This document shows positions 11,670-23,600 of a stretch of 64,000 nucleotides of DNA, one piece after another; position 1 is the first letter of the stretch; each line of letters opens with the position of its first letter. A program made the translations under genes and the position numbers. The stretch covers positions 57,955 to 121,954 of the forward strand of contig JAAEAF010003804.1 of assembly GCA_011037195.1 (NCBI GenBank), given 5' to 3'. The notes under the pieces were generated by a model. It ran no database searches and had not been told where the DNA came from. It worked only from the letters and a program-made list of their open reading frames with translations. Origin of the DNA: Triatoma infestans. Lineage: Eukaryota > Arthropoda > Insecta > Hemiptera > Reduviidae.

Positions 11670-14600
11670 CTTTTGGAAAATGAAAAAAGAAAATACAAAT
11701 CATTATGGTTAATTTTCACATCATAAACATATATCATGAACACAAACATTTAAAGGAGTCACGAAAGATCTTCCTAGAAAACGATAGAGCCTGAAGACCC
11801 CTTCCCTAATTGAAATAGGCTAACAAAGTTATTAGCTATGGAAAAGTTCTGGAAGCATGCAAAAAATTTTTGCACACGGAGCAAAAATTCGCTCCTTATG
11901 CTAACAGGTTACCTCACAAGGCACAATGCAATAAATATGAGTTTTACAATAGAACTCATATATACCTCATGAAGATGGGCATAGTACGCAATAACACCTG
12001 CAAATGAGGAGATCAAAGAGGCTCCTGTACCGTCTAATGTAATATGTTGCTACCATCCAGACAAGGTTTAGAAGCCTAGGCATGTACCGGATATTGGAGC
12101 AGGAGATATCTTCCCTAGAAAGGCCGAGCATGTCTTAGCGAAATACATTTGGAAGGGATGTCTTTAGGTTGAGAACTCCCATCCAGGTATGATGATCTAT
12201 CAAGAACGCAATGAACATATCCCTCCCTCCCCAAAAAAGAAAACAAGATGGAGGTAGATTTGGTTTTATAAATCATTCATTTTTACACAAGTAATCATTC
12301 TACATACAATTACAATATCCAAGTAGAATAATGAAGTGAAACAACTTCCACACAATGGATTCTTAAGATCCTAACACATTGAAATTCAACTGTAGTACCA
12401 GCTACTTGGATCTATACGCCATCCTAGATCTGATATCTTCTAGTTGGGATATCACAAGGGGATCTCTGGGGAATGCAGAGAAGTTAGGTCTAAATTACAC
12501 ATCTATCCTCTCTTGAGAGGGTTTGAATCTGGTAATGACTTATTATAGGATATATGTCTGCCTAGCTTTCCGATAGGGTCTTTATGAGCTTTCCAAAGCA
12601 ATCTTACGATTATGATGGGATCCCATGGATGCGACTGATTATCACCGCCCTAAGTGCTGAGTGCAAGTTCCAAACATAGAGTTAGCCACAATAGTCCCAT
12701 AGGGGTCGTGGTGGCGTAAGTTGGATAGCCAACCCCCACAAAAATGTGGAGTGACCGTGAAAGATGTTGCTATATCTTAAAAGGGGCTTCACTATCTTCA
12801 AGGTTGAGGGACCACCCAGTTTCATCGCCACCTTGAAGTCACCGAAAACAACCATTCCTAAGCGATTTCAATCATAAAAAGAAAACATTCCAGCAATATG
12901 TTAAATTATTGAATTAATACACAGCTTACAGTTCACATACCGAATATGGTGGAATTTTCTTTAAAAAAAACTCAGCCCACTGACATCCAATGGACGCCCA
13001 GATCTCTCCGATAATCACATCAGAATAATCAGCATCATGGAACATCTTCATTAAAAATTGTGTTGATACATGGTAGGCCTATGCAAAATAAAATTATTTT
13101 ACACACACAATGCAAGACAAAATAAAAGGAAATATAGGCAGCTGGTTATGGCTATATTCTTCTTCGTCCTGGTACCTCAATTAATTTTTTTCATTAGTTC
13201 TCTGTTGTACCATGCGTCTTATGGAGGGATAAAAGAGGTAACTAGCTACTTATTGTGGCCAGTTGGTATGGAGAAGAAAATGGCTCGGGCTTTGCTTCGG
13301 GAGCACTGGGAGCAACATTAGATGCTTGGTGAAATCTTTCATGAATAAATGGATGATAAGGATCTCTCGGTCCTTCTGGAATAGATATGGAATTATGAGA
13401 ACGTTATTTGAAAGAGATTTAATGGTGGTGGTATAGATATTGACGCACCTTAAAGTAAAAAAAAAATTGTGCAAAATGATATGAAGCATCTTGTACATTG
13501 TCATAGCTAGTAATGGCTCAGAGAACATGAATCTATGGGATTAGCTAATCACATCGTTGTAAAAAGGTCCAAAATTGTTGCAATAGTATGGTTTGTGTTA
13601 GTTAAAGAAGTTGAAGTGAGAAACACTAACTATGATGAACTGTGTTTAAACACTGTATAACTGAAAGACTTGCACAAAAACGAATAAGGATTTCTACAGT
13701 AAGCATGTAAGAGAGCAAGCGAACGACAATCTAATGGTTGAAGACTTGCTGAACTTACTTGAGTAATATTTGTTGGATAGTCGCATACGATTTTCCGCAC
13801 TTCGTTTGCGGAAACAACCCTTCGCTTTCTTGCTCCGAGGGGTCTTCTGTAGCGGAAAGTTTGCTAGGATAACTATGATGGACCTGTTGTGACGTTATCT
13901 TGTAAAGCGTGTCTAGGACAGTTCAGTTTAGGACATCTAGGTTGGGCTGCACTTAGATTCTGGGAACGCCACCTGATAAAGACAGCCCTAATCAGGGAAT
14001 AGATTGGATATTACATTAACTTTATAAAGGAGGACACGCAAGGCTTGCGGGGCTGGTTTACTTCGTTTATTACCTTAACCCTACACGACACTGATACTTA
14101 TACCTTCTTACGCGATATTTGCTCTTTTAATAAAGGCGAGGATGGCTGCAGTAAGTATAAGGATCAAATAAATTTGCCTCTCTTGTGTAATGTGGTAGTA
14201 ACATCGCTGTATGGATTTGAAACTGCGCTCCCCAAATCAAGCGTCTTAAAAAAAAGGTACACTTTACTTAATTTTACTTTACCTCAACAAATGTAACACA
14301 TTTTACATTCATGTCATTTCTACGGCCTGTCACTATGCCTAATTCGCCTAAAAGACTTCCTCTAGGCAGGATTGTTTCTTGCGGTCGATGGAAATCCAAG
14401 GTAGCCAGATGGTCACAATTTGGCAATTGACCATGAAGTACAAGTCTCTACAAGAAAATAAAGTTTTCATTTATTATCTATCATAATACTTTTTATTTAC
14501 CATAATATTTAGTTGTAATGACTTACCATCAAGGTGACCTCGGTAGGACGATATTCACATTGAACTAACCCAGAAACAATTATATACAGCCCATTTGGAT

Positions 14601-17600
14601 CGGTGCCTCGTTTTATTATGTACTCATTGCAATTAAAATTATATAAAAGTGCATTTCTCTGGAAATTATAAAAAAACAATATATAAATACATTCAAATTT
14701 TGTTTCAAAATATAAAATAATACGTCGCATATCAGAAACTATATCACAGACTAATAAATTACTAAATTTATAATAATAATTATTAAATTCAATAAATTAC
14801 TTTCACTTTCTTACTAATTGCGAGGAAGTATGAGAGAAAGAGAAAGTAATTTATTGAATTTAATTATTATTATTATTATTGTTATTATAAATTTAATAAT
14901 TTATTAATCTGTGGTATAGTTTCTGATATGCGACGTTTTCGAACACATTTTCGAAATTGAGTTTTCACCGGAAATAACGTTTTGAGGTCCCCTGAGTTCA
15001 AAAAAGTGGTTTTTAGTAAAGGGTGTGTTTATGTGTGTGTGTGTGTGTTTGGTTGTTTGAAAAGAATATCTCAAAAAACAAAATTTTGCTCAATAGAGTA
15101 AACTGACAAACAAACAGATAACTGAAATTAACTAAACATAACATAACTGACAAACAGATTAAAGTAACTGAACAAAATAATCTTCAGTTCTTAGAATAAA
15201 AATTATAGTTTCAACTTCTACAATTTGAAAAATTATAGTTTATACTGTAACCAAGTGTGGAGTGATAGGGGGCATAACAACGCTCGCCTCAGTACGAAAA
15301 AAAAAGTTTGATGGAGTGGGGGGGGACACTCCGCTACTTGCTTTGATCTAGTACACTTGTATATAGTTGTGCCTTGTAAAATTATTTCTATTATTTTATC
15401 TAATTGCCCAGTCTATATAAATAATTTCTTGATTTCTTTCTTTCTTGTCGCTGTAAATATATTCTCTTAAAAGTAAAAGTGAATTATTGCATGAACTCAG
15501 TTCCTTCTCACCCTAGCATAGCTGAGGATTTTATTCTATTATAAGGATTGGTGAGCTATCTTCTACTATCTTTAATAGACAAATTTAAAAGAAAATTCTG
15601 CACACCCACCAACAGTGATTATAATACATAGTGCGACAAATTTTTGCAGTATAATGGCAGAGATAACCAGTCACTGCCATACAGGACGTTAAGCATGTCT
15701 CTTCCTGATACAAATGGATGTCCAAAATATTTGATTCCCATATCACTCACTCTCAGCTTTCATTTCGGCCAAAAATGAAAAGCTCTATCCAGAATGATCC
15801 CATTTAATAGATGCAACACTCGTCGTCAATCTGACTGTGAATATGTGAGCACCCAACCCAAGAACACCACCACGAGCCCTCATAATCCAGCTCGTTTTAT
15901 CCAGAGTGAGCCCAGAACTAAGTAGTGACGATTGCCCAAATCAAATACTAGTCTGCGATTTTACTTAAAGTAGTTTTCAGTTTTCCGATATTTTTTCTAA
16001 AACGGCTCCAACGATTTTTTTTAAACTTGTTATATCAACTACACATACAAAGAGCTACAAATTTTATTTGAAAATTTCTTCGGGAAAAATCATTTAAGGG
16101 CACTTTGGGGGAGGGTTAGGATTATGTTTTCCTCTAATGTACTATATATGCAGTTCAACGGTGGGCCATATAATTTTGTCAACTAAATAATATTAATTAG
16201 AATTGTGTAAGTTGCTAAAATTCCCAGTTTGTAGAAAATCGGTTGAGCGGAAGCACGACTTTAATGAATAGGTTTTTCAGTTTTTTGTGATTTTCTCCAT
16301 GAAAATGCCGACGGTTTTGAACACTAATAAGAATTGTAATTGTGGAGAAAATTTGACATTTCGCAGTAAGAGGAAGTCGTGTGAGTGTTTCACACCAGAT
16401 GTTTTTATGTTTATGCGAAAAACTAGATTTTGATTGAATTAGCTCATGCGTAGGTTTCCATCTTTATAGTATCTTTCAATACTTTGTAGAGTGCGTCACA
16501 TCTATAACATTAAGGGCAATAAAATGACGGACTTACATTGGATTTGCATTACCATCTCTTTTGCCTTCTTTTTCTACAATGGAATGGAAAGTCTGAATTT
16601 TTTCATTATAGCTCACATTAATTATATAAAGCGATAAATATCATGTTGGCAATAACTTGATTTTTGCAATTTTTTATAAAACCTTTTTATTGCACAGTAT
16701 GATAATTTATAAAATACCTAACGAAGGGAAAATTAGTAAGTAAATTCTAACTCGTTTTATCAGAAATAATTAGCTTTAAAGAATTAACCAATCACAGTGT
16801 AGAAAAGAAGGAGTGAAATGTGGGTGTACATTAGGCCAATCAGAAATTTAGAATAATCATGTGGACCACGCCTAAATTTGACACCTTCATTTCTACACTG
16901 TGATTGGCTAATTATTTATAGCTAGCCCGGTATCTGTTGCATGCAGTTACTTGAGGAGTAGCGATCCCACGGATTACCACAGCTCAGTACTCTATGCCTT
17001 CATCAGAACAGTACACATACACACTACTTTTTACAGACATAGTACACAAACTAGGGTCTCCGTCCCTAGAAGGAAGCCGAGGGAAAAGAAAGGTATTAGC
17101 TCAGTGGTAGCCATTTTGATTGCTCTCCAAGAAATAGAAAAGAGAGGTGATAAGAAGGCTGTGATACTAATTGATTCCAAAGCAGCAATAATAGCAGTCG
17201 CGGACTCAAGCAATAACACATCGAACGATATCAGAAAATGTCACGCATTACTGCAATTTCTAATGAATAAAAATGTGAAAATTAGTTTGCAATGGATCCT
17301 CAGTCATTGTGGTTTGCATGGTAATGAACAAGCAGACGGACTTGTCAAGGAGGGATCCGGAAAGATCAAGAAGAAAATTCCCTTACCTACGATCGCGCTA
17401 AGAAGGAGATCAAACTTAAAAGTTGCGACCTCCTTAGAGGCCTTCTTAAAGACCTTTCATAGCAGAGAAGCTGAAGGGAAGAGATGGGTTTCATTGGTAG
17501 ATCCTGGAAGAATAATTCCCGCAAACCTTCCCAGGAAAGATGCAGTGGCCGCATTTAGATTACTTACTGGTCACGACTACCTGCAAGGCCATCTGTATAG

Positions 17601-20600
17601 AATAGGGGTCGTCAACTCACCACTATGCCCTCTATGTGACCAAAAGGAAATGGTCTCCTCTCATTTGGACTCCTCTCAGTTCAACAATGGAGGACATAAG
17701 AAACAATTGTCATTTTAATAAATACATGTTATACTGGACTGCTAGGAGCCGAATGGCTGAAAAAGCTGCCCGGCAGGGCGTAGAATAGAAAAAAAAAGCT
17801 CAGTGGTAGCACGCTTGACTAGCAACGCGGAGGTCACTGGTTCGAATCAAGCATGCTTTTCTTAGATTTTCTCTTCTAGGAGCCTCTACTGCTCACTGTC
17901 CGGTAATGGGCAATGTTGTCAGTAGCTAGAGAACACTGCTTGGAGGCCGGCAGTACACTGAGAAAGCTTCGGGGGGCGCAATAGATCTTTAAGGTCGCAG
18001 TGCAATAGTCCTCTACAACAATATCTACTTAAGTTAATTATTTCTCCAAAAAAAAAAACAGAATTTTATAAATTTTCATATTGTACAATCAAAATCAATT
18101 TATTTCTAACATAATATTTACTGTATTAAGTACTGGAGGAGTGGTTAGCATACTGAACCACGCGGAGGACCCGGGTTTGAGAGTCCAGCTGTGCTGCCCT
18201 TAGTTTTTTTCTTCTGAGGAGAACAGCTTACTGTTCTGTAACGAGAGAACACTGTCCGGAGACCGGCAGTGCACTGAGAAGGCTCCGGGCATCAATGACT
18301 ATAGATTTTGACTCGCCTTTAAAAAACAAAAAAACATGAAATGGATGTGCATATACGTATTCTACATTTCTGCCCAAATATTTTTTTTTTCTTTAATGAT
18401 CAAATTTCCTTCATTAGGTCTCCCAACAAATTAATGATATAGTATGAAAAGCCTAAATGATTAAACTGCTTAAAGTTTAAAAGCCTAAAATGATTAAAAG
18501 TCTTTAGGCTTAAGCTTAAAATGATTACGACTAAAGCCATTCGCATCTATATGTTACAATAATAGGTGTAATGACATATCAGGGTCATAGCAATGTCAAA
18601 GTGGCTCCAGCCAGCCGCTATCTTCACAAAGGATGGCAGGAAGAAAGGATAATTTATAACTAGTGGCCCAGCCGGCCGCTGTCTTCAAGACAAGGGCCGC
18701 GGCCAAACAAAAACCCTTTTCAATACAAGGGTCAATACATTACATCAAAGACAAGCACCAATAAAGCTGGCCCCACTGGCCCGCCTTATTCACTGGCCCA
18801 CCTAAATCACTGGCCACCGAACTAACCAAAGTCGCACGCTACGAGAGATGTCTTAGTATGAGTACTTACTCACACACTTGACAGTGTGTGAGTTAGACTA
18901 ATATAAACTTCGCCCCACTGGAGGAGAGGATTATTATATCATTATATCAGTAGCTACAGTATCATTACATCAGTATCACCAGTATTATCATTAGAGCAGT
19001 ATCATTACATCAGTATTATCATTTACATCAGTATATCATTATATCACTATAGCTTCAGTCTATCAGTATATATCATTACAGTACGAGAGCGCGTCCCGAT
19101 ACAAGGTTAAACTTATAATTATTTTCATAGTTGTGCATATTAGTTTATTTATTTTAATCATTTTAAATTATTTGTTGTTTATCTCCTATTTATTTCTAAT
19201 TATTTCATGTTAATAGTTACCATTTCTCACATTTAAATTATTGTAAAAATATAGTCTATTTTTATAAATTCAGTGTTAGTAATTCAAGCAATAACTCTCT
19301 GAAATCTCTAAACTAACTTCCGCCTAATAAATCCCTCTTCAAGACATCTATCTAACTTCATACCTCAGGAATCACGACAATTGATTCCACTGCATAGCTA
19401 ATATTGCAATTACCTTGAATAATTCAATGAAATTCTCCCTCAACCATTTAATATTTTGTAAAAACCCGTTGACTGGTTCAGGCGTTACGAAGTTTATATC
19501 ATCTGCTAATATTCTAAGTCTTGAAAATTGGTCCTCAAAACGTTGCAATTCTTTTGGACCATAAGCATCTATAAAATTAAAACAAAAGGAATTGACAAAT
19601 ATTCATTAAACTTAACTAAATTACTAAATAAATTACTTAACCATCTTACTAAATGTTTAATTGGACTTGTTTAAGTAGTTGGGATTATACATTCATTTAT
19701 CTGAAAGCGCCACCTCCTCAAACCCATAGCAAAGCTTGCAAAATGGTAGTTTGAATGTATGCTTATCCCCGAGTATCCTTCTAAAATCAATTTTTGAGGA
19801 AAAAAGTTCCAAGTAAAAGTAATGCATTTATGTCTGTTCAATAAGTCATCCAAGCTTAAAGAAATCTGAGGGTCGCAAAGGCCTCTGTGTGAAAATCGCA
19901 TACATTGGGAGAACCATATCTTATACACTGAAATGGCACTTTCAAAGAACGTTGCAGCTTCCACAAAAATATTCCAAAAATTTTTTTGAAAAAATGCAAT
20001 ACATCTACGTCTTGGGATTGAGATTCTGTCAGTATTTTTTATAAACCGAGTTTCGCCCATATTGCAACAGGTTTCTTCAGGGTAGTGTTCACCTAATGCT
20101 AGAAACAAAGTAGGTAGTATAGAACAGTCAGTGGTGGGATGGGGCCTAACTTCCCCCTTCATTTTGTAAATGATTATAGGTAAATAGGTTTTTCTCTCGC
20201 ATGCATTTTTATTGGCTGGCGGCTGAGTTCCAGTTTGCTCTACCAGTGGATTGTTGCTAAAGCTGTAGCCGGTATGATTCTGACAACCGTTATCTGATTT
20301 TTCCTTCCCTTTCTCTCACCTTTCCCTGACCAAGGGCAGCCACGTTCTGCATCAGGAGGAGTTCGTCATCTCTATTTAAGCAGTTTTCCTCTTTTTAATT
20401 TCTACTAACTCTCTTACGATACCTCATATAATTGTTCAAGTTGGCAAACAATTAGGTAACCTCAACATTTTTGCGCGCTCTGTTGTAGATGAATTTTCTG
20501 CAAATTTTCCGTTTTATTAATCTGACACAGTATGTGCTCTTTAAGTTCGCATTGTGACTAATCTTTTGGTCTGACCTACATATATTTTTTTCCTCCACAG

Positions 20601-23600
20601 CTGCAATGTATCCTGTACTGTACTGAAAATTTGTTTTCTCGGGACATTTGGGACAGGAAGCCTTTGGGACATGTTTCCATTCATTCTATGTATAGTTCTT
20701 TTACAGTGCTATTCCAGGAGTTTTGTAATCTTCTCTGATATCTCTTGCATGCCCGCAAGGGGTATCTATTGCATGCAGTTACTTGAGGAGTAGCGACCTC
20801 ATGTGACACTTAAATTACATACACTCTACACTTTATTGACAAGGAGAAATACAGTACACAAAATAGGGTCTCCGTCCCTAGTTTATTGGCGTAAGCCAAG
20901 GGAGAAGGAAGGGATTAGCTCAGTGGTAGCACGCTGGACTAGCAACGCGGAGGTCCCGGGTTCGAATCAAGTATGCTGCCCTTAGATTTTCTCTTCTAGT
21001 AGCCTCTAAAAGTCACTGTACGGTGATGAGCAGTGTTGTCTGTAGCTGGAAAACACTGCTTGGAGGCCGGCAGTGCACTGATAAGGCTCCAGAGGCCAGA
21101 CACTGTTAGAATAGGGTAGTTATTAAATTGATTGGCAGTTATTGTTGATAGTGGATGATTCTTTGGGACTTATAGGAAACACTAAAAACATTAACAACTC
21201 TAACATTTAAAAACAGTAACATTTAACGATTAATCTCTAAAAATATACTGACCGGTTAGTTTCTCTTCTAAAAATACTTTGTACATATCGTTTAGTACGG
21301 AACGCACGCAGTGTCTGGTCTGCGAAGTGATGCTAATGTACGGGTTCATTTTTTTCACTTGAGCTGAAAATCATTTATTAATCATATTACTACATAAAAA
21401 AATAATAATTATTAACATTTAATGAATTGTTTTAATTCAGTTTTGCAGTTAGTTTATAAAATGCATATAAGGAACGCCCAAGAAACGAAACAAAAATTCA
21501 CGCCATTTAGCTTCGTTTTTATTATTTTGCGATATTCGCATATTTGAGAAAGTAAACTATGAATTTTGGTTAATGCAAAAGTAACATAAAACAGTTATAA
21601 TTTACAATTTGATTACACAAAACATGACTTAGTAAATTTACGCACTTGTGAAACTTGTAAATTTACCCACTTGAGGCAGAAATATATTTGGGTCGGTGTG
21701 TTAGCGCGCAACCGCCGTGCGTGCGCTTTCTTCGTACACTATCTACTTTCGCTTTCCTTTTCCTCTGTTTTTTAGATAGTACTACTTGAGGGTCAGTTTT
21801 CCGGTCTCACATCCTATTGCATCACTCCAACTCATGTTCTTTCCCCCGCTACATCCGGCCGCCTCTACCAACGCCCGTCTTTTCCAACTCACTTGCCTTC
21901 AATATCTCGCCGATACACATTCTTATCAACAATTTTTTTATTTTTTCTAAGGCTTTTCTTTTAAAACGATTGTAAAAATCAAATTTTTGAACAACAAAAC
22001 GAGGAAAAGTTTTAAACCCTGGGATCAACACGTGGCTTTTGTGAGCCAAACAGTACACGATACTGTGTCAGTAAATAGCACGTATCTTGATATGTTTCTT
22101 TTGCAATTATGTGATCATGAACTGCCTGTTAATGGAACAAACGGAAATCCATGACGTCTCAAAAGCAAGTAAAACATATTTTCATCAGGGATATTTTCCG
22201 TGATAGCCTACTTCTTTTTGTGGTCATCGACCGGTTTCGGGCATTCGCCCATCATCAGAATGTTTTTTGACCCACAAAGCCAAATAGATTTTAGTTTTAG
22301 TTTTAAATCTGTTAATTTTTAAGTCTGTAGATAGGAATCAAACAGCTTTTAAGTTTGTACATATGCATAATGTATGCAAGTCGAGAAAATAAAATGTTAC
22401 TGTGGCGTTTACGTTACAATAAGGTTTGATAGCACACTTATATAATTTTTCAATGATGTATTTATAAAAGTCTGTACTTAGGCTCGTTTAGACTTGTTAT
22501 ATTTAGGCCTGTAAAGTACCCATATTTAAATATACATGCATGCGTGATAGTGTGTGTGAATTATGAAAGGTGAAATGTGGAATGGAATGCGTAATTATCA
22601 AACAACCTGCTTATATAGATTGATTGTTCAACAACATATTTATTTATCTATACCATCTTACGAACATTCAGCCATATATTATCATTTCTTGTCAGTGACT
22701 ATTTCACAGTAGCCCCCGGCTGACAAAGTTTTATTTCGCGCTGTTATAATAAATAAATAAAATAGTAGGATAGTATGGGTAATTAATTATTTAGTAAATT
22801 TCCTTTGAAAATCGTAGTTTAAGGTATACATCTGCCCGTGTTGAACGTTTCTAGTTTTAAAGGGAATATATGCCTCTTTAAAGACAGAAACATGTGCTTT
22901 CCCAGACAGATACCAACACTCCTCTTAACCTAGTTAGGTCCTAACAAAACATTTCAAAACCAGTGTATCAACTAAATTTGCCACACTGTTTGACAAAAAA
23001 TTTCCTGATGACGGGCGAATGCCGGAAACCACAAAGAGACCACAAAAAGATTCAGGATATCACGGAAAATATCTCTGATGCTTTCCAGCTCTGTGGAATC
23101 AACCAAACAAGACATATTTTGTGCTGAAGGCAGTGTGGTTCTCCAAAACTTCTTTAAATAACCTTTCGCGGAAAGAAGTTCCCAACAAATGTGACAGGTT
23201 TCTGTATTTATAGTTAGTATAACAAATTTAAAGTAATCTGTCGGTTTTTATAAATAAAATTGCAGAAACCTCAAATATCTCCAGTAAAAACCGACGTTAA
23301 CCGATTTACTTGAAACTCAGAATGTTGACAACGTACTTAAATCTTAATTAATATTATTTAGAAAATAGAATTGTATAATAAACTATATAGCACTTTAGAA
23401 GCTAAACTTATTAACCCCATCCTCCCCCTAAAAGGCTTCTTAAATAATTTTTCCGGAGAAATGTTTCAAATAAAAATTGCAGCAATTTGTATGTGTAGTC
23501 GATACACTAAATTAAAGGAAAATCGCAGAACTGAACAATACATTGAGTAAAGTGTACATTGAGTAGTGGCATTAAAAAGAAATTTTCTAAATAAAATAAT

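Larger units (their letters stand above)
16926..18030 (+). mobile_element. tRNA-derived SINE-like repeat with leader, copy 1 (interrupted)
   Basis: The leader 16,926-17,097 (gcatgcagttacttgaggag, agggtctccgtcccta) is followed by a Pol III A box at 17,098 and, after a 687-bp insertion, a B box ggttcgaatc near 17,841. Similar leaders with A and B boxes occur at 20,758 and 35,697. The 3' body contains gaggccggcagtacactgag. Confidence 0.75.

Noticed and set aside
13250..13528. 92-codon minus-strand ORF between SLC9C-like exons 6 and 7
   Set aside because: Exons 6 and 7 join in phase without it, and it contains a SINE tail remnant.
15541..15960. Minus-strand frame resembling a non-LTR fragment (HPFVSGRDMLNVLYGS)
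   Set aside because: Only one short block is suggestive and I could not find neighbouring motifs.
16951..17110. N-terminal 50 residues of the ORF that continues into the RNase H fragment
   Set aside because: This part is the SINE leader before the TSD. It is joined to the retrotransposon frame by chance.
18931..19080. CRISPR-like array of atcattacatcagtat units
   Set aside because: Units are short, imperfect and contiguous without unique spacers. It is a simple tandem repeat in eukaryotic DNA.
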